Below are positions 36,331 to 44,472 of a DNA stretch of 64,000 nucleotides, one piece after another. The first letter of the stretch is position 1. The number at the start of each line of letters is the position of its first letter. A program made the translations under genes and the position numbers. The stretch spans positions 2,170,001-2,234,000 of the forward strand of contig CP065008.1 in NCBI GenBank assembly GCA_016699735.1, read 5' to 3'. This DNA is from Alphaproteobacteria bacterium (GTDB taxonomy: Bacteria > Pseudomonadota > Alphaproteobacteria > Micavibrionales > Micavibrionaceae). The notes under the pieces are model-generated. The model was not told where the DNA came from and did not search any database. It was given only the letters and a program-made list of their open reading frames with translations.

Positions 36331-38193
36331 TTATCCATGAAAATGATCGTAGATTTTCTGCGCCACGGCCCGTGAAATCCCCTCCACTTTCATCAGATCC
36401 TCAATCCCCGCCGCGGCCACGGCCTTGGCTGATCCGAAATACATCAACAGCGTCTTCTTCCGCCGCGCCCCGATCCCCGGCACATCGTCCAGAGGAGAAG
36501 CCACCATCTGCTTCTGTCGCTTGCCCCGATGCCCCGCAATCGCAAACCGGTGCGCCTCATCCCGTAACCGCTGCAAAAAATGCAGTACGGGATCGTTAAC
36601 CGGAAGCTGAAACGGCGTCCGCCCTTCAATATAAAACTTTTCCCGTCCGGCGTTCCGGTCCGGCCCCTTGGAGATAGCCACAAGAACAACTTCGCCCAGC
36701 ACCCCGCACTCCTCCAGCACCTCGCGGCACACATTATATTGCCCCTGCCCCCCATCGATCAGCAGAAGATCAGGCCACGATGTGCGTCCATTCTCTTCTT
36801 GTTCCTTGAGCGCCCGCTTGAACCGTCGCGTCAGAACCTCGCGCATCATCCCGTAATCGTCGGCCGCATCGGCCTGCTTGATGTTAAATCGGCGGTAAGC
36901 ATTTTTCTGAAACCCCTCCGGTCCGGCCACGATCATCGCCCCCACCATGTTCGTTCCGGAAATATGACTGTTATCGTAAACCTCGATCCGCTCCGGCGGC
37001 TCCGCCATCCCGAACAAATCAGCCACCCCCGCCAGCATCCGCGCCTGCCCAGCCTGCGAAAGCAAATGCCGCGTCAGAGCCTCCCGTGCATTCCCCAGCG
37101 CAAAATCAATCACCTTCCGCCGCTTTCCGCGCAAGGGAAGATTGATCGAAACCTTATACCCGCTCTGCGCGGCCAGCGCCTCCTCGATCACCCCCTTGCG
37201 TGGAATTTCATGACTGACCAGAACATTCTTAGGCACTGGCTTGCCCTGATAAAACTGGGCAAGGAACGCGGCCAGAATATCCTCAGGCTTTTCCTCTGAA
37301 TCATGGCGCGGAAAATAGGACCGATTTCCAAAACTCTGCCCGCCCCTGAAGAAAAACACCTGAACGCAGCTCTTCCCCCCCTCATGATGTAAGGCTAGAA
37401 CATCCAGTTCCGCCTCACCCACATCCCCAAACTCCTGACTCACCTGTACACTCGTCAGCGCTCGAATACGGTCACGGATCGCAGCAGCGCGTTCGTAATC
37501 CATCGCCGCGCTGGCCTCTGTCATCACCGTCTGCATCCGCTCCTGAATCTGCCGGCTCTTCCCGCTCAGGAAGTCCCGCGCACCCTGCACCTGCTCACCG
37601 TAATCCTCCCGGTTCACCAGCCCGACACACGGCGCGGTGCAGCGCTTGATATGATATTGCAGGCACGGCCGCTCCCGCTGCGCGAACGTACTGTCGCTGC
37701 AATTCCGCAACAGGAACGCCCGCTGCAGGATCGCCAGCGTCCGGTTGACGTCCGCCGCTCCGGCAAACGGCCCGAAATAACTGCCTTTTATGTTTTTAGC
37801 GCCTCGGTGCTTCTGCACCTGCGCGAATTCATGGTCCTCACGGATCAGGATAAACGGAAAGGATTTATCGTCGCGCAGCAAAATATTATAGCGCGGCTGA
37901 AGCGACTTAATCAGGCTGGATTCCAACAGCAGCGCTTCCGCCTCCGTATGCGTGGCGATGAACTCCATCTTTTGCGTCTGCGCGATCATCCGCTGCAAGC
38001 GGATCGGCTGCTTGGCAAAATTCAGGTACGAAGCCACCCGCTTTTTCAGAGCCTTGGCTTTACCGATATATAAAACCTCGCCGTCCCCCGCGATCATTCG
38101 GTAAACCCCCGGCGTCAGCGAGAGCGTCTTCACCGCCTCCGCGATAATCCTTAATCCGGCTTCGATCGAAGGCTTGGGGCTCTGTTCGCTCAT
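36331..38193 (-). CDS. uvrC: Excinuclease ABC subunit C
   Basis: 620 residues from the ATG at 38193; the longer start is not supported. GIY-YIG nuclease domain at the start (PGVYRMI and VLYIGKAKALKKRVASYL), a UVR motif region with MTEASAAMDYERAAAIRDRIRAL, the RNase H-like second nuclease with IEVYDNSHISGTNMVGAMIV and DLLLIDGGQGQ, and two C-terminal helix-hairpin-helix motifs (VPGIGARRKKTLL, VEGISRAVAQKI). It cuts damaged DNA on both sides of a lesion with UvrAB. Single-gene unit. Confidence 0.98.
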   Translation of the reverse strand: MSEQSPKPSIEAGLRIIAEAVKTLSLTPGVYRMIAGDGEVLYIGKAKALKKRVASYLNFAKQPIRLQRMIAQTQKMEFIATHTEAEALLLESSLIKSLQPRYNILLRDDKSFPFILIREDHEFAQVQKHRGAKNIKGSYFGPFAGAADVNRTLAILQRAFLLRNCSDSTFAQRERPCLQYHIKRCTAPCVGLVNREDYGEQVQGARDFLSGKSRQIQERMQTVMTEASAAMDYERAAAIRDRIRALTSVQVSQEFGDVGEAELDVLALHHEGGKSCVQVFFFRGGQSFGNRSYFPRHDSEEKPEDILAAFLAQFYQGKPVPKNVLVSHEIPRKGVIEEALAAQSGYKVSINLPLRGKRRKVIDFALGNAREALTRHLLSQAGQARMLAGVADLFGMAEPPERIEVYDNSHISGTNMVGAMIVAGPEGFQKNAYRRFNIKQADAADDYGMMREVLTRRFKRALKEQEENGRTSWPDLLLIDGGQGQYNVCREVLEECGVLGEVVLVAISKGPDRNAGREKFYIEGRTPFQLPVNDPVLHFLQRLRDEAHRFAIAGHRGKRQKQMVASPLDDVPGIGARRKKTLLMYFGSAKAVAAAGIEDLMKVEGISRAVAQKIYDHFHG

Positions 38194-38363
38194 GACGGGG
38201 TGATTCGCATAAAAATTATCTAAATACGCCGATCGCACTCTGATGCGAAGACTAGCACACACACAAGGCCCGGAGCCAGACGGCGAAAAGGCGCAGAGAT
38301 AAATTTGCCTTTTTTAAAATATTAGTTGCAATATATCAAGTATCTCAACAAAAGGAGAAAGCC

Positions 38364-39020
38364 ATGCCCCTTATAGAAATCAGAAATCATAGGACACAGG
38401 GAATAATCTGCGCGGGAGAGTTTCCCTCAATGATTGAATGTTTGGAAAAATTGTGCAGGGAAAAATTCGACCTTTCCGGCGCCGATCTGTCCGGCCACAA
38501 CCTCTCGAACGCTAATCTGGACGGCCTCGTGATGCAGAGCGCACAACTGAAGGGAGCAAACCTCACGGGCGCAAACCTCTCGGAAGCCGATCTGAAACAA
38601 TCCGACCTCCGCGACGCCACTCTCTGTGATACGTGCTTTTGCGAATCGAACCTCACCGCGTGCGATTTTTCCGGCGCCCGCTTCGGCGCAACCGACATCG
38701 CGCAGGCCATACTCTCCGGGGCAGTATTCTCGACATTGTCTGCGCTGGATCTGGACTTCCAGAGCGCACAGACGATGAGTGACTGCGCCTTCATCCAGCC
38801 CGACGGAACCGCCCTGCCCTTCGGCACCCCTCCGATTGTAATAAAGGGCGTGACACATACCCCCGTAATCATCATAGGGCAGACCGTAAAAATCGGCCAT
38901 CTGACCGCCCCGCTGGAAAAAACGATCCCGCTGATGCAGGCGCTGTTTACTGATACCGTAGGACGGAACGCAAGAACAAAAGGCACGGATTTTTTTGCCT
39001 TTTTTGACAATCATGGATAA
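38364..39020 (+). CDS. Pentapeptide repeat protein
   Basis: 218 residues. From about 36 to 120 there are consecutive A(D/N)LxX repeats: FDLSGADLSGHNLSNANLDG, AQLKGANLTGANLSEADLKQSDLRD, SNLTACDFSGARFG. This is a right-handed quadrilateral beta-helix of about 17 units. The C-terminal 80 residues are a different domain with no recognised motif. GGAG precedes the ATG. Function unknown; some family members bind DNA gyrase, but this cannot be told here. Confidence 0.85.
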   Translation: MPLIEIRNHRTQGIICAGEFPSMIECLEKLCREKFDLSGADLSGHNLSNANLDGLVMQSAQLKGANLTGANLSEADLKQSDLRDATLCDTCFCESNLTACDFSGARFGATDIAQAILSGAVFSTLSALDLDFQSAQTMSDCAFIQPDGTALPFGTPPIVIKGVTHTPVIIIGQTVKIGHLTAPLEKTIPLMQALFTDTVGRNARTKGTDFFAFFDNHG

Positions 39021-39277
39021 GATAATGTAATAATAATGCAACCATTTATTTCGTGTGGGTATTGACTCCGTGCGCACTTTATCGCATGGAAGGGGAGTAC
39101 AACTGATGTATGTATATTTTGCGCCCGGCAGGCGTTTTGCCGTGTATTTTGAGGTTGCAAGGGAATTGGGGGCATACCCCCTTTTTTCTCTAAATACTTG
39201 CAAGGGCGAAAGAATAATTGATATTCCATATATTCAAATAATTGTGACACCGGGAAGATTATTAAGGGACAAAACGG

Positions 39278-39634
39278 GTGAGGAACATGAAACAGGAACT
39301 GGAGGATCTGATCCGCCTTCTGGCCGAACTGCAGAAAATTGACGCCGAATTTCCGTTGCAATACGCGGTCTGCCTCTGCGAAATCGCAAGGGCGGAGGGT
39401 CTATCCCTGACCCAGCTTTCAGCAAAGACCGGAATGCCCCTCTCCACCGTCTCGCGGATCGTCGGTGCCCTGTCAAAATACCGCCAGAAGGGCAAGCCCT
39501 ACGGCCTCGTCAAGGTCACGGTCGCGCCAACCGAGCGCCGAAGAAAGGAAATCAGCCTGACCGCCCGGGGCCGCTCCGTCATCGAAAACCTCTCAAAAAC
39601 CTTGGAATCCTTCCGCACCCGCCCTCCTTCCTGA
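39278..39634 (+). CDS. MarR-like winged-helix transcriptional regulator
   Basis: 118 residues from GTG, which has AAGGGA 9 nt upstream; the ATG at 39287 is three codons later but has a poorly spaced Shine-Dalgarno. The winged helix spans about 30-95: LSLTQLSAKTGMPLSTVSRIVGALSKY, then the wing with YGLVKVTVAPTERRRKEISLTARGRSVIENL. Shorter than most MarR proteins, as the flanking dimerisation helices are reduced. Just upstream of the tRNA. Target unknown. Confidence 0.8.
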   Translation: MRNMKQELEDLIRLLAELQKIDAEFPLQYAVCLCEIARAEGLSLTQLSAKTGMPLSTVSRIVGALSKYRQKGKPYGLVKVTVAPTERRRKEISLTARGRSVIENLSKTLESFRTRPPS

Positions 39635-39655
39635 GAAAGCCATAAGGCCAAGACA

Positions 39656-39684
39656 TTGCATCCACTGCGCTTCTGTGCTTAATT
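39656..39684 (+). promoter_or_regulatory. Probable promoter of the tRNA-Leu gene
   Basis: TTGCAT at 39656-39661 and TTAATT at 39679-39684 with a 17-bp spacer, ending 17 bp before the tRNA. Fits sigma-70 spacing; the -10 is only moderately good. Confidence 0.5.
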
Positions 39685-39701
39685 TGGCGGACCATTCAAG
39701 C

Positions 39702-39786
39702 GGGCCTGTGGCGGAATGGTAGACGCTGCGGACTTAAAATCCGTTGTCCTTCGGACGTGAGGGTTCAAGTCCCTCCAGGCCCACCA
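39702..39786 (+). tRNA. tRNA-Leu (anticodon TAA)
   Basis: Acceptor stem GGGCCTG (39702-39708) pairs perfectly with CAGGCCC (39776-39782), discriminator A and encoded CCA at 39784-39786. Anticodon arm GCGGA-CTTAAAA-TCCGT gives anticodon TAA. A long variable arm (GTCCTTCGGAC) marks a class II leucine tRNA, and GGGTTCAAGTCCC is the T arm. Confidence 0.97.
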
Positions 39787-39823
39787 AACATATATATTTC
39801 TGAAAAAATTATGGGCGCTCGAA

Positions 39824-40300
39824 GTGATTGACAAGAACGACATAAAATTTTCTTGGAAAAGTGGGGCAGAATATACTTTTATGCTGCCTAATGGTTATCT
39901 CACTTATAAGAACGCTATCTGGACAAAAAAAGATCAAGTGTTAATTGACGGTAAGCCTATAAAAACAAACAGGGCATCGACAAAGAAGACGACTTCTCAC
40001 CAATTTGAACAAAATAACAACTCGTACAAAATTTTATTTGAGAAAAGCGGCTTAATATCAAATCATTCATGGAAATGCTCCCTTTATGTCAACGAACAGC
40101 ACATAAGGTCATTAAGAGTTTTTCTTAAAGGGGGTAATAAGTACATAGGTATCATCAGTATTATTTCAGGTATTTTTTTTGGAGTCCTAACCTCTAAATT
40201 TCCGGATCATACATTGGCAATCATCGCTGCACTTATAGTCGTAATAATAATACTTCAAAAAAATAAAGCACACATAACCTATGAAGTAATAGAAGAATAG
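39824..40300 (+). CDS. AT-rich orphan with C-terminal membrane helices
   Basis: 158 residues from a GTG, the only start that fits; the Shine-Dalgarno is weak. The N-terminal 100 residues are polar and rich in Asn, Lys and Ser; two hydrophobic helices follow at about 108-124 and 129-148, ending in a short KNKAHITYEVIEE tail. Not recognised. Its GC content is clearly lower than that of almost every other gene here and it sits 37 bp after a tRNA, a common site of insertion, so I infer horizontal transfer. No integrase or direct repeat of the tRNA end was seen. Confidence 0.6.
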   Translation: MIDKNDIKFSWKSGAEYTFMLPNGYLTYKNAIWTKKDQVLIDGKPIKTNRASTKKTTSHQFEQNNNSYKILFEKSGLISNHSWKCSLYVNEQHIRSLRVFLKGGNKYIGIISIISGIFFGVLTSKFPDHTLAIIAALIVVIIILQKNKAHITYEVIEE

Positions 40301-40344
40301 CTTGACCATCCGCGCATTTTTTTCATAACACACAAAGTGCTATT

Positions 40345-41178
40345 TCAACTTCCTCCCACCACCCGCACACACCCCTTGATCTCGGGGATCTCCGGCCAGC
40401 AAACCTCATCCCCGCGCCGCACCGCGCCCTTCGGATGCTGCTGGGGCGGATGCACCGAATACATCTCAGCCGGACATTCCCGCCCGAAAATACATTCATG
40501 CCTCTCGCGCACACTCACATTCTCCAATACAATCTCCGGCACATAATCACTTTTCGCGTTCGTATTTTTCAGATAAAGCGCATACCCGCTGGACTTCACC
40601 CCGTATTCGAACCGCACGTTCGTCAGCGTGATACGCTCCACCGGATGTTGCGGGTCGGCAAAGAACCCCGTATTGTTCGCCACGATCACGGAATCGCTGA
40701 TATCAAAACTTTTGACGCCCATATAATCCTGCAGCGCGTCCCCGTGAAATTCCCCCTTCTCGTAAGGCCAGTTATTCCACCCGCCAATAAGCTTCACCCG
40801 CTCCAGCGTCACGACCGGCAGCCGCCCGTCATCGTTCCCGACGATTAAGGCATCCAGCCCGTGTCCGCCCCCCGCGTCGATCACCGCGTCACGCCCGGTA
40901 ATCGCTTCCGCGTTCTTGATCCTTAAAATCGCGCGCTTCCCCCCATCCTCCAAAGCGGGCTTGTCCGACTGCGCCGTGCCCGTAAACACCACGTGCCCCC
41001 CGTTAAGGATCAGCGCATACCCCGAAAAATCAGACAGCGTGATGACGGCGGACTCCCCCTGCAGATTGATCCGCTCCGCCCCCGCCCCGCTCAGGGTGAT
41101 TGTTCGGTAGCCCTCAACCGTCCCCGCATAAACCGGAACGCTGAACAAACAGAAAAAAACAAGAAGCAATCGCGGCAT
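40345..41178 (-). CDS. Secreted beta-helix-like protein of unknown function
   Basis: 277 residues from the ATG at 41178, which gives a signal peptide (MPRLLLVFFCLFSVPVYAG); the upstream ORF extension is non-coding in look. The mature part consists of short repeated strands with small turns (INLQGESAVITLSDFSG, VVTLERVKLIGG, FDISDSVIVANNTGF, ITLTNVRFEYG), as in right-handed beta-helix (pectin lyase-like) proteins. Four cysteines gather near the C-terminus (ECIFGREC, EVCWPEIPEIKGC). No catalytic motif that I recognise. Lies 31 bp after the ChaN/EreA-like gene on the same strand. Confidence 0.6.
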   Translation of the reverse strand: MPRLLLVFFCLFSVPVYAGTVEGYRTITLSGAGAERINLQGESAVITLSDFSGYALILNGGHVVFTGTAQSDKPALEDGGKRAILRIKNAEAITGRDAVIDAGGGHGLDALIVGNDDGRLPVVTLERVKLIGGWNNWPYEKGEFHGDALQDYMGVKSFDISDSVIVANNTGFFADPQHPVERITLTNVRFEYGVKSSGYALYLKNTNAKSDYVPEIVLENVSVRERHECIFGRECPAEMYSVHPPQQHPKGAVRRGDEVCWPEIPEIKGCVRVVGGS

Positions 41179-41209
41179 CGTTTCAGCCTGTAAGGGATAA
41201 CGTGGACTT

Positions 41210-42118
41210 TTAAGGGCCGGAAGGCCCGCCAGTGGGCGGAGCAAGACTCCTGCGGGCCAGATCAAGATCGGGGCGTTCGATAAGCTGCCCGCCGAGAATC
41301 GTGGCATCGGAAGCATCGGCAACAGAAATACCGTTATTATTCAGGGTCGCAACCTCGCCCGCAAGCTTATCCTGCGAGCCATAATTCCCGATCACGACAA
41401 CGCTCCGCCCCTTGTCCTGCAGATAATCGTCCAGACCCTTTCCGGCATTCGTAACAGCCGGAATGTCCTGATAAGTAAGATCCCAGACATGATATGAACC
41501 CCGCTGGACAAGAATGGAACGGCTGGAACTCAGATCGGCCCGCGACCCCAGCAAATCGCCGCCCGCCGTATCGTCCATCCGCTCGATCAAATCCCCGACC
41601 GTCATCGCCCCGACCGAGTTGAGCAAAAGCCCCTCCCGCCCCAGATCGTTGGCAATCACGGGAACACCCTTCGATGTGGCAGTGGTAATAAGGGAATGCA
41701 TCGCACCGTAAACCTCGACATCCAAAGCCTTCTGTTCGGGCGGATAGGACTCATCCGTGGTTCCCGCCAAAACCGCCTGAATGGTATTTTCCGACCGCTC
41801 GATGATGGCGTCATGCACTTCCGGCGATATCCGCCCATCCGCCAGCAGCCCTCCGGCGATCTCCATATATTCTTGTGAATTCGAAATCCGCGAAAGCTTC
41901 GTGAAATCTCCGGCGCTCAGCGTCCCGGCGGCCACCTGATCAATCAGGGGCTGCAAGCGCGGCGAAAACTCGACGGAGACCGCCTGCACCCGCCCCGGAT
42001 TCTGACGGATCGTCTCTTCCATCAACCCGAACGTGGACGTGATGGAGCCATGCTCCTCCCCGAACACGATATCATTGCCCCCGGCAACCTTTTGATTGAT
42101 ATAGGTCTGCGGTTCCAC
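41210..42118 (-). CDS. ChaN/EreA-superfamily-like protein
   Basis: 302 residues from a GTG with AGGGG 7 nt upstream. The N-terminus has DIVFGEEHGS (about 16-25) and then VSVEFSPRLQPLIDQ (about 48-62). A Gly-Glu-x-His followed by a Glu-containing strand is the hallmark of the TraB/ChaN/EreA/PMT superfamily, which includes erythromycin esterase, TIKI proteases and heme-binding ChaN. A second part has GVPVIANDLG and SVVVIGNYGSQDKL. No signal peptide seen, so it is cytoplasmic or is exported another way. Family call is by motif only; no function assigned. Confidence 0.5.
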   Translation of the reverse strand: MEPQTYINQKVAGGNDIVFGEEHGSITSTFGLMEETIRQNPGRVQAVSVEFSPRLQPLIDQVAAGTLSAGDFTKLSRISNSQEYMEIAGGLLADGRISPEVHDAIIERSENTIQAVLAGTTDESYPPEQKALDVEVYGAMHSLITTATSKGVPVIANDLGREGLLLNSVGAMTVGDLIERMDDTAGGDLLGSRADLSSSRSILVQRGSYHVWDLTYQDIPAVTNAGKGLDDYLQDKGRSVVVIGNYGSQDKLAGEVATLNNNGISVADASDATILGGQLIERPDLDLARRSLAPPTGGPSGP

Positions 42119-42262
42119 CCCTTGGCCCCTTTTCTTCTCCGGCTATTATATAACCCCTGCCCCATTCTGACAAACTTTTAGGCGTATATTATCATCGAAA
42201 CAAAAAAATCCTTCTGCTATGGTCATTTAAACCCTGCTGGACAATTCAAAAAGGACCATAAA

Positions 42263-42700
42263 ATGAAAAGAATGCTCCTGACCTTTGTATTAACAATAAC
42301 CACACTACCCCTTCTGAATCATAAGGCGCACGCCGAAGACCCGGTCCCGCCTCTGGCGATCAAAAGAGCGCCCGACAAAAATGGCCACTGCATCGACGTC
42401 TATGCCGAATACCCCGAAAAATTTATGGGCCTGCCCGCCGCGCATCCCACGCTCACCGGGCCTTATTTCGACGGTTTCTATATCGCGGCCAACATCGCTT
42501 CGGTCAAAAGTGACACAGCCCCCGGCCAACTCAATTCCTTCTTTTGCCTGTCCGAAAAGGCGTTGGAATACACCTACCTCACGCTCCGCTACGGAACGAG
42601 GCAGGCGGACGGAAACTGGAGCCCGGATTCAATAATCATGGAATATAACCGCCTGAACGAAGTCCTCGCCGAAAGCGATGCCGCAGCAAAGGCGCAATAG
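42263..42700 (+). CDS. Small secreted protein of unknown family
   Basis: 145 residues with a signal peptide (MKRMLLTFVLTITTLPLLNHKAHA, cut at about 24). The mature part has two cysteines (NGHCIDVY and NSFFCLSE) likely joined, and no other marker. AAAGGACC lies before the ATG. Not recognised. Divergent from the ChaN/EreA-like gene. Confidence 0.65.
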   Translation: MKRMLLTFVLTITTLPLLNHKAHAEDPVPPLAIKRAPDKNGHCIDVYAEYPEKFMGLPAAHPTLTGPYFDGFYIAANIASVKSDTAPGQLNSFFCLSEKALEYTYLTLRYGTRQADGNWSPDSIIMEYNRLNEVLAESDAAAKAQ

Positions 42701-42735
42701 AAAAAACGCTGACAGCACTTTTAATATACGCTTGA

Positions 42736-43095
42736 ATGCCTGTGAAACCCCTCCTCTACACCCTCGCTCTATCGCTGCTCGCCGTCCTTGCGCTGGTACC
42801 GGACCTGTTCCCCCTGCCCACCCCATACGCCGACAAGATGCTCCACGTCCTGATCTGTACCCTCATCCTGATCTGGGCATTTTTTACCTTCAAATCCCGC
42901 AAATCCATCGCCATCGTCTGCGGCGCACTCGCCAGCGGCGGCATAGGTCTGGAGTTCATACAAAGCTTCATCCCCGGCCGCGAAGTCTCCCTCGACGACA
43001 TGGCGGCGAACCTCGCCGGAATTTTCAGCGGTCTCTTAATAGGTTATCTTCTCAAAAGCGGCGTGGAGGCGGGAAAGCGCGACCTCAATCAATAA
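42736..43095 (+). CDS. VanZ-like small membrane protein
   Basis: 119 residues with four hydrophobic helices and the family's features: YADKMLHVLICTLILIW (D-K-x-x-H), GIGLEFIQSFIPGREVSLDDMAANLAGIFSGLLIGYLL (E..Q...R..S..D...N..G). VanZ-like proteins are found near cell-envelope and glycopeptide-resistance genes, with unknown chemistry. Its end overlaps by 7 bp the end of the convergent outer-membrane barrel gene. Confidence 0.8.
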   Translation: MPVKPLLYTLALSLLAVLALVPDLFPLPTPYADKMLHVLICTLILIWAFFTFKSRKSIAIVCGALASGGIGLEFIQSFIPGREVSLDDMAANLAGIFSGLLIGYLLKSGVEAGKRDLNQ

Positions 43096-44330
43096 TCATA
43101 CCGCAGCGACAACATCACCCGGTTATTATCGTAATCGTTCGCGTCATTCTCGAACTTGCGGTTAAGATAATCATACTTCACCCCCGTGCTGATATTGGCC
43201 GTCGGCTTGTAAACCACGCTCAGACCCGCACGGTAAAGGCGATTGTCGTTATTCCCCGTCCCCTCATAGGTGTTATCCGTAAACCCCGCCATCCCCTCCA
43301 GCAGGATATTCTCGCGCAGAGAATGAGCAATCGAAACATCCGCGCTGGTCTGCACGATGGAAGACGCCCCCGCCTGTGTCGTTTCCACAAGCTGCCGGTC
43401 CACGCCCGCCTCGATGGAGGTCAGCTCCGTAACATTCCACAGCAGCGACCCGCCGTAATTCGCCGCGCCCACATCATCGAACCCGCTCTCGAAATTTTGC
43501 CTTATATAGCCCGCATAAACATCCCCGCGCAGCTTGCCCGTGAAATTCACCGCCACCCCGGCCCGCGCATTATAGGATTCGGAATCCCGGAAATCCGCGC
43601 TATCCTGATCGTACCGCCGCCGATCATAACCGAAGGCCGCAAACGCCTCGTAATTATCGCTGATCCCGTACGCCAGCCGCACATCGAATTCATCCTGCGC
43701 CCGGTCGCGGGTGCTGTTATCAATCACCGTAGCCCCGACCGAGGAATCCTCAAACGTGTAATCCCGGTGCGTCGCCGAGGCATTCACCCGCAGGATATTC
43801 AACTCCCGCGCAAACCCGACGAACACCGTCTTCACATTATATTCCGTAGGCTCATCCCCGCCGGGATCCTCAAGCTGATCGCGCTCCTGATGCTTCTTTT
43901 CATATTTCGCCAGCGCCTTGATATACGTCTCATAATCAAGGTCGTACTGCCCCGACACATAAAAGGCAAAATCGTCATAGTTCTCGGAAGAAAAATCCGC
44001 ATAGCGCCCGAAACTGCCCTGCGCCCCCGCCTCGATCCCGTGCAGCCCCCAGTCTGAATTGATCCGCACCTCTGGCCGCGCCACGGTAATCGCGTCGTGG
44101 TCCGCATCCGGCTCACGGAAGATATTGTCGTCATAGGTTTGCATAAGGGTAAAAGAAGGCCGCACGATAAATGTCCCCAGCCGTCCTCCCTCCGGCGTAT
44201 AGTGCGGGCTGGTGCGGTATTTCACGTTGCTGACGAGGTTCTTGTTATAAGCACGCGCCACCGGGGGCACGGATATTGCACCCAGCACGGCGAGGCCGGA
44301 AACGGCGGCGGCAAGCGTTGTTTTTTTCAT
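43089..44330 (-). CDS. Outer-membrane beta-barrel protein (exopolysaccharide locus)
   Basis: 413 residues with a signal peptide (MKKTTLAAAVSGLAVLGA..., cut near residue 27 after ARA). The rest alternates amphipathic strands with aromatic girdle residues and ends with RVMLSLRYDY, a typical terminal aromatic of outer-membrane barrels. Such BBP2-type barrels occur at exopolysaccharide loci, and here it is divergent from the Wzc-like kinase gene, 142 bp away. It may be the outer-membrane pore for the polymer, since the Wza-like protein nearby lacks a lipid anchor. That role is inference. Confidence 0.78.
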   Translation of the reverse strand: MKKTTLAAAVSGLAVLGAISVPPVARAYNKNLVSNVKYRTSPHYTPEGGRLGTFIVRPSFTLMQTYDDNIFREPDADHDAITVARPEVRINSDWGLHGIEAGAQGSFGRYADFSSENYDDFAFYVSGQYDLDYETYIKALAKYEKKHQERDQLEDPGGDEPTEYNVKTVFVGFARELNILRVNASATHRDYTFEDSSVGATVIDNSTRDRAQDEFDVRLAYGISDNYEAFAAFGYDRRRYDQDSADFRDSESYNARAGVAVNFTGKLRGDVYAGYIRQNFESGFDDVGAANYGGSLLWNVTELTSIEAGVDRQLVETTQAGASSIVQTSADVSIAHSLRENILLEGMAGFTDNTYEGTGNNDNRLYRAGLSVVYKPTANISTGVKYDYLNRKFENDANDYDNNRVMLSLRYDY

Positions 44331-44472
44331 ACAGCTAAATGTTGCAACTAACTGGAAACACAGAAAAAAATGGAAAGCAACACAGAGGACTCTACCCCCA
44401 ACCTATACCAAACCTCAACTCTTGTCCACACCCCACCCACTTGTACCGATTGAACGAAAGACAGATATCCCC

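Noticed and set aside
38978..39006. Hairpin AAAAGGCA / TGCCTTTT near the end of the pentapeptide gene
   Set aside because: Could be a terminator but lies inside the coding region and the stem is weak; not called.
39055..39342. 95-codon plus-strand ORF before the MarR-like gene
   Set aside because: Overlaps the start of the regulator in another frame and lacks any motif or good ribosome site.
42678..44057. 459-codon plus-strand ORF antisense to the outer-membrane barrel gene
   Set aside because: The Pro/Arg/His-rich translation is what a GC-rich antisense frame gives; the minus-strand barrel has a signal peptide and a proper terminal aromatic, and the VanZ-like gene at 42736 occupies another frame of the same strand.
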